From Chryseobacterium sp. (lineage in GTDB: Bacteria; Bacteroidota; Bacteroidia; Flavobacteriales; Weeksellaceae), in NCBI GenBank assembly GCA_031286615.1, contig JAITUA010000022.1, positions 151,677 through 215,676 on the forward strand: a stretch of DNA of 64,000 bases, written 5' to 3'. Position 1 is the stretch's first letter. Every line of letters starts with the position of its first letter. Under the pieces are notes generated by a model. That model worked only from the letters and a program-made list of their open reading frames with translations, was not told the DNA's origin and did no database searches. Below, piece after piece: positions 8,813 through 17,718 of this stretch. The position numbers and the translations under genes are program-made.

Positions 8813-9421
8813 ATGTTAGATAATATTCCCTATTTTTCTTATATCATCAGCGCATTTATCGGGATTGGATTGGCAGCGGCTACGGGATTTCGGGTATTTC
8901 TCCCGATGTTTATCGTAAGTCTTTCCTCTTATTTCAACTGGATTCCCATGAATGAGCATTTTGAGTGGCTTGCAGGCCTTCCTACGTTAATTACGACAGG
9001 AATTGCCACAGCGGCTGAGATTTTGGCCTATTACATCCCTTTTATTGATCATTTGCTGGATACGGTCTCTATTCCGATGGCGACGGTAGCAGGCTCTATA
9101 TTGTTTGCCAGTCAGTTTGCTGAGTTGGGAACATTTCCACAATGGGCACTGGCATTAATTGCAGGTGGAGGTACGGCAGCTACCATCAGTTCCGGATTTG
9201 CGGGAATACGGGCTGCTTCTACAGCCACAACAGGAGGGTTGGGGAATTCTGTGGTAGGAACCACGGAAACAGCCGGAGCAGGTCTTATGTCTGTTCTTGC
9301 TATGGCAGCACCGGTCATTGCAGCAATTCTTGCAATAATTACCTTAATTCTTGTTATTGTTTTTGGACGGAGGGCATGGAAAAAATTAAGAGGTAGTAAA
9401 AATAACCCTCAGAATTTATAA
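8813..9421 (+). CDS. DUF4126 family membrane protein
   Basis: The 202 residues have about five hydrophobic segments and the DUF4126 marks: ATGFRVFLPMFIVSLSSYF near residue 25, a Gly/Ala/Thr-rich run GGGTAATISSGFAGIRAASTATTGG near 120, and NSVVGTTETAGAGLMSVLAMAAP. It ends in a short basic tail. Function unknown; predicted inner membrane. It stands alone, with a 190-base upstream spacer and a bidirectional terminator shared with the next gene, which is convergent. Confidence 0.82.
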   Translation: MLDNIPYFSYIISAFIGIGLAAATGFRVFLPMFIVSLSSYFNWIPMNEHFEWLAGLPTLITTGIATAAEILAYYIPFIDHLLDTVSIPMATVAGSILFASQFAELGTFPQWALALIAGGGTAATISSGFAGIRAASTATTGGLGNSVVGTTETAGAGLMSVLAMAAPVIAAILAIITLILVIVFGRRAWKKLRGSKNNPQNL

Positions 9422-9425
9422 ATAA

Positions 9426-9456
9426 AAAAAGGTACTGTTTAGAGCAGTACCTTTTT
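9426..9456. terminator. Bidirectional terminator between convergent genes
   Basis: A 12-bp perfect stem, AAAAAGGTACTG and its complement, with a 7-base loop. The A- and T-runs let it work for DUF4126 (plus) and the 703-residue protein (minus). Confidence 0.85.
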
Positions 9457-9460
9457 CCTT

Positions 9461-11572
9461 TTAGTTTTTACTTCTGAAGTCCTTAATATCCTGAATTTTA
9501 GATTCAAAATATTCTTTTTTCTCAGGACTCTTTTTGATTAGTATTTCAAACGCTTTTATTGCTTTTGTGTATAGTTTCTGTTCAAAGTAAAGATTTGCCA
9601 GCGTCTCTGTCATCAAATGTGAGATATCATCGTTCTTTTCTTTAACAACATAGGAGCTTTCTTCTTTTAACTGACTGATTCTAGGATTATTTTCAATGAA
9701 GGTTTCAATAGCCTTTTCTTTGGTTTCTGATTTCTCTTTCTCGATCTCTTCAGTTCTGTCGATCTTAAGCCAGCTTTGCCAGGTATTGATAAAACCGGGA
9801 ACATTACTGTCCAATTGCGGCTGTGTTGTATTCTTCATAGTAACTTCCTGTATTTGTTCTACAGGCTCTTCTTTACCTTCCTTCTTATCTTCAACCTTAA
9901 GGGTAGAAATATCGGTTCCAAAGAAAGAAACATTCATCACCGGAACTTCTTCTTTTTCAACAGCTTTTTCAGTATTTTCCTCGGTCGTTTCAATGGGGGC
10001 AGCTTGATCTTCAGCAACTTTTGAAGTTTCTTCTTTTGCTGAAACAGTATCTTCCTGAACAGTTTCTGTAATGGGCTCCGTTTCAGATGGGGCTTCAGCT
10101 TCCATTATCTGTTCTGGTTCTTCTGTAGAGATTATTTCTGCAACCGGAGCTTTTATTTCAGGGGCTACCACTTCTGTTGACTTGCTGATTAATGAATCAG
10201 GCATATTAGATTCGACACTCATAGGCTTCCATGAAGACTGAACTTCAGGAGCTTCTTCTTTTTCTTCTGCAGCTTCAACCTTAATCTCTTCTTCTGCAGG
10301 TAATTGATCTACAACAACTTCTTCTTTTACAGGCTCTTCTTTGATTTCTGAAGGTTTATCCTCACTTGTTGACCAAAAATGGAAATTCTGGGTTTCCGCA
10401 AAGCTAATTTCATGATCTCCAGCCGTTTCAGGCTCTGGCTTTTCTTCTTGAGCAACAGGTTTAGCCTCCTTCATTTTTTTCTCAACTTCTTCAATCAGAC
10501 GTCTCATTTCCTCTTCATGCTTATTTACATGAGGCTGGGAAATTTCAGCTGTTTCAGAAATTTCTTCGTTATTGGCCTGGATTTTAACATCCGGCATGAA
10601 TGATTCCGTGCCGTGGAAGCTTACTTCAGCATCGGATAATTCCACTGGAGGAACTTGTTCATTGCCTTGTGTATCTTCTTTTTCAGCAGAAATCTGATCT
10701 TCGTCGATAATAGTTTCTGGTGTAAAATTCTCACCGGCATTCTCTTCTACTTCAGCTTGTATTTCTTCTTGCTGAGCAGGTTCTTCATCAGAAACAGTTT
10801 CTGCTTTTACAGGCTCATCTGCTGCTGCTTCACCATTTTCTTCAGGTACTAAAGGAGCGATCTCATGGAAACTGATATTTTCTTCTTCTTCAATCTTTTC
10901 TTCTTCTTTTTCTGAAGAAATCTGATCTTCTTGAATGATGGTTTCCGGTGTGAAGTTTTCTGCTGCTGTCTCTTCTATTTCAGTCTGTACTTCTTCTTTC
11001 TGAGCAGGTTCTTCCACAATAGCTTCAGTTTTTTGAGTGACTAAAGTTCCTGATTCCAGAGTAGATTCAATATCTATTGTTTCAGAATTTTGCTCATCCA
11101 GGAAGTTTTCTTCTCCTTCGAATAAAATTCTGTTTCGTTCACCGTTTACATAAATGTGTTTAACCTCCATTGCAGTTGGTAAAACACATGCAGCATTATG
11201 TTCTTCTGTTGGTTTTTCCACAGAAACTTCCTCTTCTCTTTTGATAGGGAAAGCTTTGGTTTTCTGGATTAATTGAGCTGGTTTTTCAATTGTTTTAGAA
11301 GGTTTCTTCTCTTCAACAATTTCTGATTTGGACTCCTGTTTGATCTTTCCATTGATCAGCTGATACAAAATCTTCTTGTCAGTTGTATAAGCTGCCGTTG
11401 TGGAAAGCTCTTTCTGATAGTTTTCTTTTTCGTACAGATGGATTCCATACAGATGAAGCGCCCTGATATTTTGAATATAAGGAAAAGTATGAATCTCTTC
11501 TTTCAAAAGACCAAGGTCTTCGAACTGAATATTTTTCGGATCTTTTATTAATTCTAAAACTCTCGGATTCAT
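9461..11572 (-). CDS. Long acidic protein with internal repeats and C-terminal TPR
   Basis: Not a named family. The 703 residues fall into three parts. An N-terminal folded-looking part (1-75) has MNPRVLELIKDPKNIQFEDL and FPYIQNIRALHLYGIHLYE. A very long, Glu/Pro/Thr-rich part (80-580) looks disordered. A C-terminal TPR-like helix pair (about 650-690) has LANLYFEQKLYTKAIKAFEIL. The acidic part carries two copies of a 36-residue block (187-222 and 263-298; EEPAQ to ISSEKE or ISAEKE) and five short motifs of the type [IV]SF-x-x-T (near 149, 233, 317, 389, 548). No signal peptide, so it is probably cytoplasmic. It is the last gene of the miaB operon, one base after lptE. A scaffold role is only a guess. 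Confidence 0.75.
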   Translation of the reverse strand: MNPRVLELIKDPKNIQFEDLGLLKEEIHTFPYIQNIRALHLYGIHLYEKENYQKELSTTAAYTTDKKILYQLINGKIKQESKSEIVEEKKPSKTIEKPAQLIQKTKAFPIKREEEVSVEKPTEEHNAACVLPTAMEVKHIYVNGERNRILFEGEENFLDEQNSETIDIESTLESGTLVTQKTEAIVEEPAQKEEVQTEIEETAAENFTPETIIQEDQISSEKEEEKIEEEENISFHEIAPLVPEENGEAAADEPVKAETVSDEEPAQQEEIQAEVEENAGENFTPETIIDEDQISAEKEDTQGNEQVPPVELSDAEVSFHGTESFMPDVKIQANNEEISETAEISQPHVNKHEEEMRRLIEEVEKKMKEAKPVAQEEKPEPETAGDHEISFAETQNFHFWSTSEDKPSEIKEEPVKEEVVVDQLPAEEEIKVEAAEEKEEAPEVQSSWKPMSVESNMPDSLISKSTEVVAPEIKAPVAEIISTEEPEQIMEAEAPSETEPITETVQEDTVSAKEETSKVAEDQAAPIETTEENTEKAVEKEEVPVMNVSFFGTDISTLKVEDKKEGKEEPVEQIQEVTMKNTTQPQLDSNVPGFINTWQSWLKIDRTEEIEKEKSETKEKAIETFIENNPRISQLKEESSYVVKEKNDDISHLMTETLANLYFEQKLYTKAIKAFEILIKKSPEKKEYFESKIQDIKDFRSKN

Positions 11573-11573
11573 C

Positions 11574-12125
11574 TTACCAATTCGCTACAATGTCGTTAAA
11601 TATCTTATTAATAATTCTATCTGTTACCAGTTTTACCTGCTGGTCTTCGATTTGACTTAGTGATACATCACTGTTGAAAGCAGCTTCATCGGAATACGTT
11701 CTGTCGAAACTTGCATCCGGATGAATTTTGTTTTCATAATGTACCTTTACGGTAATCGTAAGTTTATTCTGCGCCTGCTGAATCACTCCTCCAGAAGGGT
11801 TTGTCTGGGTATTGGAACTGATTGTAGTAGGAGTAATGGAATAGTCCGTAATCTCACCTTCTATCAGGATATCAGGATTTTCTTTTGTTCCTTTCAGTGT
11901 TGTTCTCTGCAGGAATCTGTTTTGTATTGCGGTAGAAAACTGTTGTGATAATGCAGGGTTTACAAGGGGTGCATTATTCGGAAATTCATTGATCTGAACA
12001 GTTTTTTCATCTGTAAGAGATGATCCCGTAAAGCTGTAACATGAATTTAAAACTCCCAGTAATACAAAAAGCATTACGGTAAGCAGTGATTGTTTCGGGC
12101 TGATATTTTTAATGTTAAAATTCAT
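11574..12125 (-). CDS. lptE: LptE family outer-membrane lipoprotein
   Basis: LPS-assembly lipoprotein that plugs the LptD barrel. I start it at MNFNIKNISPKQ (12125): this gives a signal peptide ending in the lipobox LNSC (Cys29), and it overlaps the upstream membrane-protein gene by 11 bases; a longer in-frame start at 12188 would lie deep inside that gene. The body has SFTGSSL, VQINEFPNNAPLVNPALSQQF and ALQNRFLQRTTLKGT-like sequence, the pattern of Bacteroidetes LptE. The mature protein is about 155 residues, close to E. coli LptE. Confidence 0.87.
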   Translation of the reverse strand: MNFNIKNISPKQSLLTVMLFVLLGVLNSCYSFTGSSLTDEKTVQINEFPNNAPLVNPALSQQFSTAIQNRFLQRTTLKGTKENPDILIEGEITDYSITPTTISSNTQTNPSGGVIQQAQNKLTITVKVHYENKIHPDASFDRTYSDEAAFNSDVSLSQIEDQQVKLVTDRIINKIFNDIVANW

Positions 12126-12819
12126 TTTTAGATCCAATTTCAATAATTTCATCATACTCAATTTGTTGAATAGCATCTTCATAAGCAAAATAGTTTGCAG
12201 TATATAAAAACGGAAGGGTAAGGAAAATTCCTATCCCACAGGCAACAATACCAATCTGAGCTAAAATACTTACTATTAATGAGAAAAGAAAAATTGACAA
12301 CAGATTTCCTTTGGTCATTACTTTTGAAATATTCCAGGCTTCTTTTATTTCCGTGATCCCTTTAAGGCTGATTAATGGAATGATATAAAAACCCTTCAAT
12401 ACGAAGTAGTATATCGCTGCCATCAATAAAAAAACGTAAGGAACCATAAAAAGAGCTACCATTGGATTGGGGTCATTACTCCCAGACATTGCTCCTGATA
12501 TACCCAGCACAGCAAATAAAGGAATGTAAAGTAATAAAACACCTCCAAAAACAATTAACTGCAGCATAAAATAAGGCATAAAGTCATTAAAATTAAAGAT
12601 ATCTCCGGGACTTGCGGGCTGATTTCTGCTCAGTCTTTGAAGATATTTGTATAAATTACCCATCGCCAATAATCCGCAGAACGGAATAATCGACATGATA
12701 AAGCACACTAAAAATGCTATAAAAATATTCCCGAAATCTTTCTTTAAAAGTTCAAAACCTTTATTAATATATTCTCCGAGTTTAAAATTGACCGGCTTAG
12801 GTGTTAAATTTACTTTCAT
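12115..12819 (-). CDS. Multi-pass membrane protein, unknown function
   Basis: The 234 residues start with a soluble stretch (1-25) and then have about six hydrophobic segments. A recurring phrase EAWNISKVMTKGNLLSIFLFSL followed by ACGIGIFLTLPFLYTANYFAYED also occurs, in altered form, in the protein at 56608-57336 (SFNIAKENYG, LCGIGVILTAPFI), so the two are distant paralogues. Such proteins are often mislabelled beta-carotene monooxygenase in Chryseobacterium; nothing here supports that. It lies between the sigma-54 activator (13 bases) and lptE (overlap) in the miaB operon. Confidence 0.8.
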   Translation of the reverse strand: MKVNLTPKPVNFKLGEYINKGFELLKKDFGNIFIAFLVCFIMSIIPFCGLLAMGNLYKYLQRLSRNQPASPGDIFNFNDFMPYFMLQLIVFGGVLLLYIPLFAVLGISGAMSGSNDPNPMVALFMVPYVFLLMAAIYYFVLKGFYIIPLISLKGITEIKEAWNISKVMTKGNLLSIFLFSLIVSILAQIGIVACGIGIFLTLPFLYTANYFAYEDAIQQIEYDEIIEIGSKNEF

Positions 12820-12832
12820 TATTTATGTTGTG

Positions 12833-14122
12833 CTAATCTTCCAGGTTATATTGTTTTATTTTTCTGTATAAAGTTCTTTGTGAGATTCCCAGTTCATCTG
12901 CGGCTCTGTTTCTGCGTCCTTTATGCTTCTCCAATGCTTTGATAATCAAATCCTTTTCATTATTCTGAAGAGAAAGTGATTCTGGTCTGTTTTCTTCAAT
13001 TTCGATATCTTCAATATCTTCATAACTGTCATCCGGAGTTGAGATAATCGTAGGATTCTGAACTACCGGTGCATCATTATTATTTTCAAAATAGACTAGA
13101 GACCCCGGATTCACCTGAGGCTGAGTTTCAGGGGTATAAATCCTGTTGATCAGGTTTTTCTCATGGTTGCTCAGATCTGCCGTTCCTCTGTTTTTAATCA
13201 ATTCCGAAGTTAAGGATTTTAAATCATTAATATCATTCCTCATATCGAATAGAATTTTATACATGATTTCTCTTTCACTTCCGAAATCGTTTTGCTTAGG
13301 AGTATTCTGACTGTTCACTACCATGGGAAGGTGTGTTTCCATCGGAATATACTCGGCCAGTTTCTCAGCAGTTATATTTCTGTTCCTTTCCACAACGGTC
13401 ATCTGCTCTACCAAGTTTCTTAATTGGCGGACGTTACCCGGAAAGGAATAACTTTCTATGTAATGAACAGCGCTTTGCTCCAGCTCCAGTTCCGGCATTC
13501 TGTATTTTTCTGCAAAGTCTATCGCAAACTTTCTGAACAGCAAATGAATGTCTCCTTTTCTTTCTCTCAAAGGCGGCATATCTATCTGAACGGTATTCAA
13601 ACGGTAATATAAATCCTCACGGAATCTTCCGTCATGGATCGCTTTCATCATATTAACGTTGGTAGCCGCTACAATCCTTACATTTGTTTTCTGCACCTGT
13701 GAAGAACCTACTTTCATAAATTCGCCACTTTCCAGCACTCTTAAAAGACGAACCTGAGTCTGCAGCGGAAGCTCTCCTACCTCATCCAAAAAGATTGTTC
13801 CTCCGTCTGCTACTTCAAAATACCCTTTTCTTGTTGCTGTAGCTCCTGTAAAAGCTCCTTTTTCGTGTCCGAACAGCTCAGAATCTATGGTTCCTTCCGG
13901 AATTGCACCACAGTTTACCACAATATAAGGCTGATGTTTTCTTTTGGATTCTGAATGGATAATTTTCGGAATAAATTCTTTTCCTACCCCACTTTCCCCT
14001 ATTACCAGTACAGAAATATCTGTAGGGGCAACCTGAATAGATTTTTCCAGTGCCCGGTTGAGTGCGGGAAAGTTTCCGATAATTCCGAAACGGTTTTTTA
14101 TGTTTTGTAGCTCGTTGCTCAT
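12833..14122 (-). CDS. Sigma-54-dependent transcriptional activator without receiver domain
   Basis: An AAA+ enhancer-binding protein that remodels sigma-54 RNA polymerase. The 429 residues open directly with the AAA+ domain (about 12-245): Walker A GESGVGKE, the sigma-54 contact loop GAFTGAT, Walker B GGTIFLDEVGELP, and RLLRVLESGEF. A poorly conserved linker (about 265-380) precedes a Fis-type helix-turn-helix (about 388-427: ALEKHKGRRNRAADELGISQRTLYRKI). There is no response-regulator, GAF or PAS domain, so activity may be set by expression or a partner. It sits inside the miaB-lptE operon, as I recall from other Flavobacteriia. Confidence 0.93.
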   Translation of the reverse strand: MSNELQNIKNRFGIIGNFPALNRALEKSIQVAPTDISVLVIGESGVGKEFIPKIIHSESKRKHQPYIVVNCGAIPEGTIDSELFGHEKGAFTGATATRKGYFEVADGGTIFLDEVGELPLQTQVRLLRVLESGEFMKVGSSQVQKTNVRIVAATNVNMMKAIHDGRFREDLYYRLNTVQIDMPPLRERKGDIHLLFRKFAIDFAEKYRMPELELEQSAVHYIESYSFPGNVRQLRNLVEQMTVVERNRNITAEKLAEYIPMETHLPMVVNSQNTPKQNDFGSEREIMYKILFDMRNDINDLKSLTSELIKNRGTADLSNHEKNLINRIYTPETQPQVNPGSLVYFENNNDAPVVQNPTIISTPDDSYEDIEDIEIEENRPESLSLQNNEKDLIIKALEKHKGRRNRAADELGISQRTLYRKIKQYNLED

Positions 14123-14158
14123 AAGTAAATTTTTGATTATTGATTTAATGTTAATCTT

Positions 14159-14962
14159 CTACAGCTCTTCAATCTCTTTTCTGTAGATTTTGTTAAAATG
14201 ATGAGTGTAGACATCTTTCATAGTCTTTCCTTCATCATACGTTTGCAGGGCTAACATTTTTAAATCTAAATAATCTTTGTTTCTGATCTTAGAAACTTTA
14301 CTTTTAAAGTATATATTCTCGGCAAAGTTGTATTCTTTGCTTTGTTTTTCAAAATTTTCCAGGGCTTTATCATACCTTCCCAGTTCAAAGTAAGTCACTC
14401 CCAACTGGTAATGGTCAAACATTCCCTTCACATAACCTCTGGTTGCCAGAAGCCTTTCTATAATCCCTGCGGCTTTTTCTTTCTGTCCTAACGCGCTGTA
14501 GGACATAGCTCTTACTACATCCAGATTATAGTCTCCGTTCTGAGACCTTCCTAAGTCTCCGGGATAATATTTTTTTAGCTGGTCTAAATCCTGAATAGCA
14601 CCTTTATAATCTCTTAGAAACTGAAACTTTGTCCAGCCTCTGTATCCAAGGTGCATTTGGGGATCTAAAGCAACTGCTTTATCAATTAAAATTTTCCAGG
14701 TTACGAAATCTCCGTTCTTAAGATATGGAACTGCTTTTTCCATATAAGCACGAGAGAAATCAGGACACAGTTCAATGGCTTTATCGAAGCCTTCCTGAGA
14801 TTCTGCGAAACCTTGTAAATCTGAAGCCCAGTTGTATAACTCGCACGCTTTTTTGCAGTTCTCACCCTCTACTGCATTACAGTTGACCTGTGCAATAGTA
14901 TTGGTGTAAACGATAAGTAACAAAAAGCTAAGGTAATACCTCTGAAACTTTTCCATTTTCAA
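14159..14962 (-). CDS. Secreted tetratricopeptide-repeat protein
   Basis: The 267 residues start with a signal peptide (cleavage near TIAQ-VNC). Four to five TPR-like units follow (about 45-235): AIELCPDFSRAYMEKA, DKAVALDPQMHLGYRGWTKF, VVRAMSYSALGQKEKA and YQLGVTYFELGRYDKALENFEKQ. There is no enzyme motif. Its start overlaps the end of the upstream lipoprotein gene by 35 bases; a second ATG six bases on is equally plausible. It sits 36 bases before the sigma-54 activator. Likely periplasmic; partners unknown. Confidence 0.82.
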   Translation of the reverse strand: MKMEKFQRYYLSFLLLIVYTNTIAQVNCNAVEGENCKKACELYNWASDLQGFAESQEGFDKAIELCPDFSRAYMEKAVPYLKNGDFVTWKILIDKAVALDPQMHLGYRGWTKFQFLRDYKGAIQDLDQLKKYYPGDLGRSQNGDYNLDVVRAMSYSALGQKEKAAGIIERLLATRGYVKGMFDHYQLGVTYFELGRYDKALENFEKQSKEYNFAENIYFKSKVSKIRNKDYLDLKMLALQTYDEGKTMKDVYTHHFNKIYRKEIEEL

Positions 14963-15446
14963 TTTTATAGGTTAAATACTGATAATAATCTACTTTTAAA
15001 CCTTTTATCTCTTTCGGCATCCAGCCATCGAGTGATTTTGTAAACTGCAGCAATTTATTTTCCAATTCTTCATCCAATACAGTTTCTTTCAGATCCGGGC
15101 TCATATGCTGTAATCTGAACAATCCTGTCTTTCCTTCACAATTTACTAAAAATCTTACGGTAATATAACCGTCTATCTTCTTTTCAGAATATATATTTTC
15201 TTTTTTAAGTTTTTCTACGATCGCAATCTTCTCACCTTTGTAGCTATATTCTTTTGTACCCTGATAATACTGAAAACTGAAATGTCCCCATTTTTCTGAA
15301 CCACATTTCTTAAAACCAGCATCATCCAGTTTTTCATCAAATTCAATATCACCTACGGTATTCGGATATTTTTTGACTGCCTTTTCTGTCTGGCAGGATA
15401 CCAGAGCAAATGAAAGCATTGCAAAAAGATAGACTGCTTTGATCAC
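14928..15446 (-). CDS. Lipoprotein with TonB_C-like fold
   Basis: The 172 residues have a lipoprotein signal peptide with the lipobox ALVSC (Cys18). The rest resembles the energy-transducer TonB C-terminal domain without the usual membrane anchor or proline-rich spacer: YITVRFLVNCEGKTGLFRLQ, then LDGWMPKEIKGLKVDYYQYLTYKI. It is nine bases downstream of miaB and overlaps the TPR gene, so they are translated together. Function not known; domain assignment is by eye. Confidence 0.7.
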   Translation of the reverse strand: MIKAVYLFAMLSFALVSCQTEKAVKKYPNTVGDIEFDEKLDDAGFKKCGSEKWGHFSFQYYQGTKEYSYKGEKIAIVEKLKKENIYSEKKIDGYITVRFLVNCEGKTGLFRLQHMSPDLKETVLDEELENKLLQFTKSLDGWMPKEIKGLKVDYYQYLTYKIENGKVSEVLP

Positions 15447-15455
15447 AACTTACTC

Positions 15456-16901
15456 TTATTCCGCTGTTCTCCCTAAAAGCGTGCCTTGTGTATTGTCATA
15501 GACAAAAACGTTCACAATGTCACCTATTTTCTGTCCTTCAAGCTGATCGAATACACATACTGCATTCTGAGAGTTTCTTCCTTTCCATTGATTTTTGTTC
15601 TTTTTGGAAATTCCTTCAATCAGAATCTGATGCATTCTTCCTACATAAGATTTCATTCTTTGTTTTGAAAGCTCTCCCTGAAGTGCAATAACCTCAGCAA
15701 GACGTCTCTGCTTTACATCGGCAGGAATATTGTCTTCCATTTTCTTGTGAGCCGGCGTTCCAGGTCTCTCTGAGTAGGCAAACATATAACCGTAGTCATA
15801 TTCCACTTCTCTCATGAGACTTAAGGTATCCTGGTGGTCTTCTTCTGATTCATTACAGAATCCAACAATCATATCCTGAGAAAAGGCAACTTCCGGAACA
15901 ATTTCTTTTGCTTTTTTAATCAGATCAAGATATTCTTCACGGGTATGCTGTCTGTTCATCGCTTCCAGCATGTTATTGCTTCCGCTTTGTACAGGAAGGT
16001 GTACATATTTACAGATGTTATCGTGTTTTGCCATCATTTTGAATACATCCAGACTCATATCCTGCGGATTTGAAGTGGAGAATCTGATTCTTAATTCCGG
16101 AACAGCTTTAGCCACCAGATCAAGAAGCTGGGCAAAATTAACGGCTGTTGCTTTCTGCATTTCAGAAGCTTTGGCGAAATCTTTTTTAGGACCTCCTCCA
16201 TACCAAAGATAAGAGTCTACATTTTGTCCTAAAAGGGTAATTTCTTTATATCCGTTGTTGGCAAGATCTTTACATTCATCTATGATAGAGTGCGGATCAC
16301 GGCTTCTTTCTCTTCCTCTTGTAAAAGGAACTACACAGAATGTACACATATTATCACACCCTCTGGTAATGGTAACAAAAGCGGTAACCCCGTTTCCGCC
16401 TAAACGAACGGGATTGATATCTGCATAGGTTTCTTCTTTGGAAAGGATCACATTAATTGCATCTCTTCCATCGTCAGTTTCTTTTAAAAGATTAGGGAGA
16501 TCTCTATACGCATCCGGACCTACAACCAGGTCAACCAGTTGTTCTTCTTCCAAGAATTTAGTTTTTAATCTTTCCGCCATACAACCCAAAACACCCACCG
16601 TCATATTCGGTTTTTCTTTTTTCAGGTTTTTGAACTGGGAAAGACGCATTCTCACGGTCTGCTCTGCTTTTTCTCGGATGGAACATGTATTTAAAAGAAT
16701 CAGGTCAGCTTCTTCTACTTTCATTGTTGTATTGTATCCCTGTTCATTAAGGATGGATGCAACAATTTCAGAGTCAGAGAAATTCATCTGACAGCCATAG
16801 CTTTCTAAAAACAGTTTTTTAGAATTTTCCGGTCTTTCAGCAATGGCAAAAGCTTCGCCCTGTTTCGTTTCGTCTATATATTTTTCCTGCACGATAATCA
16901 A
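15456..16901 (-). CDS. miaB: tRNA-2-methylthio-N6-dimethylallyladenosine synthase MiaB
   Basis: A radical-SAM methylthiotransferase that converts i6A37 to ms2i6A37 in tRNAs reading UNN codons. The 481 residues have the N-terminal auxiliary cluster cysteines (ESYGCQMN, LLNTCSIREKAE, GVLGCMAERLK), the radical-SAM motif RGCDNMCTFCVVPFTRGRERSR, and a C-terminal TRAM domain (about 415-478). It heads a seven-gene run down to 9461 with gaps of at most 36 bases. A -7-like TATCTTTG lies about 45 bases upstream. MiaE, which hydroxylates the product, is encoded at 41687-42265. Confidence 0.97.
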   Translation of the reverse strand: MIIVQEKYIDETKQGEAFAIAERPENSKKLFLESYGCQMNFSDSEIVASILNEQGYNTTMKVEEADLILLNTCSIREKAEQTVRMRLSQFKNLKKEKPNMTVGVLGCMAERLKTKFLEEEQLVDLVVGPDAYRDLPNLLKETDDGRDAINVILSKEETYADINPVRLGGNGVTAFVTITRGCDNMCTFCVVPFTRGRERSRDPHSIIDECKDLANNGYKEITLLGQNVDSYLWYGGGPKKDFAKASEMQKATAVNFAQLLDLVAKAVPELRIRFSTSNPQDMSLDVFKMMAKHDNICKYVHLPVQSGSNNMLEAMNRQHTREEYLDLIKKAKEIVPEVAFSQDMIVGFCNESEEDHQDTLSLMREVEYDYGYMFAYSERPGTPAHKKMEDNIPADVKQRRLAEVIALQGELSKQRMKSYVGRMHQILIEGISKKNKNQWKGRNSQNAVCVFDQLEGQKIGDIVNVFVYDNTQGTLLGRTAE

Positions 16902-16975
16902 TTTAAGGTTCGCAATTTTAAATTACGAACAAATAAGTTTGCAAAGATACAAAATATTGTGACAGATTGTCAGGA

Positions 16976-17701
16976 TTATCTTTCAGTAAATGTTACTGAA
17001 AACTGTACCGGAAATGAAATCCTCTCAACGATAGGAATATCTTTATAAAAAGCTGGTATCCAGATCTTCTTCATCCTTGCAAGAGTCCGCATAAAATCAT
17101 TATTAAAATTCTGATTATAAATCTCAGGATAAATTCTAGGATTAATAATATGCCCGTCTTTACTGATATAAAATTCCAGATTTACCTTCCCGTTAAGTTG
17201 ATAATCTTCAAAAATCATCATAAAATTATCATGAAATAATGTATGAAAAGCTTTTGATCCTTCTGGGTATTTGGTATGTGCTACAAATTTATTGGCATCA
17301 TAACCCGGTTGATAATTGCTCATCAGATCTTTTGGATATAAAATAAATTCAGTAATAGCTCCAATTTTCCAGCCTTTTACTTCAGCAGGTTTCCATTTTT
17401 TAAGATTCTTAAGAACTTCTCTGGAAAGATCATATGCACATTTGTTCCTTCTAATATTAGCCGTATCCTGATCTTTAATAAATTTAACTTCAGATTTTTC
17501 GGTAATGATAATTCTAGGTTGATAAATTTCTTTATCATCACATTCCTTCAATTTACTATTGATAAGAAATTCATGAACATCTTTGTAAAAATTAACCATT
17601 CCTCCTTCATAAAAGGTCTGTTTCTCCGGATATTCATCAAGTATCTGCGCTTTATACAGAGATACAAAAGCCAGAAAAAACATAATAAAAGTCTTTTTCA
17701 T
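16976..17701 (-). CDS. Secreted protein with two TonB_C-like domains
   Basis: The 241 residues start with a signal peptide (to about residue 18, SLYKAQ). Two regions, about 25-125 and 130-238, each show the TonB C-terminal pattern: a YPEG- or YPEK-like start, a beta-strand with a K-x-G turn, then WKPAEVKGWKIG or WIPAFYKDIPIVERISFPVQF. So it looks like a tandem duplication of a TonB_C-like fold lacking the membrane anchor. It is 17 bases after a smaller secreted relative. Function unknown. Confidence 0.65.
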   Translation of the reverse strand: MKKTFIMFFLAFVSLYKAQILDEYPEKQTFYEGGMVNFYKDVHEFLINSKLKECDDKEIYQPRIIITEKSEVKFIKDQDTANIRRNKCAYDLSREVLKNLKKWKPAEVKGWKIGAITEFILYPKDLMSNYQPGYDANKFVAHTKYPEGSKAFHTLFHDNFMMIFEDYQLNGKVNLEFYISKDGHIINPRIYPEIYNQNFNNDFMRTLARMKKIWIPAFYKDIPIVERISFPVQFSVTFTER

Positions 17702-17718
17702 TATTGTGTTTAAATTAT

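Noticed and set aside
10650-11020. A recent assembly duplication in the acidic protein gene
   Set aside because: The two blocks differ at many silent and replacement sites, so this is an old internal duplication and not an assembly error.
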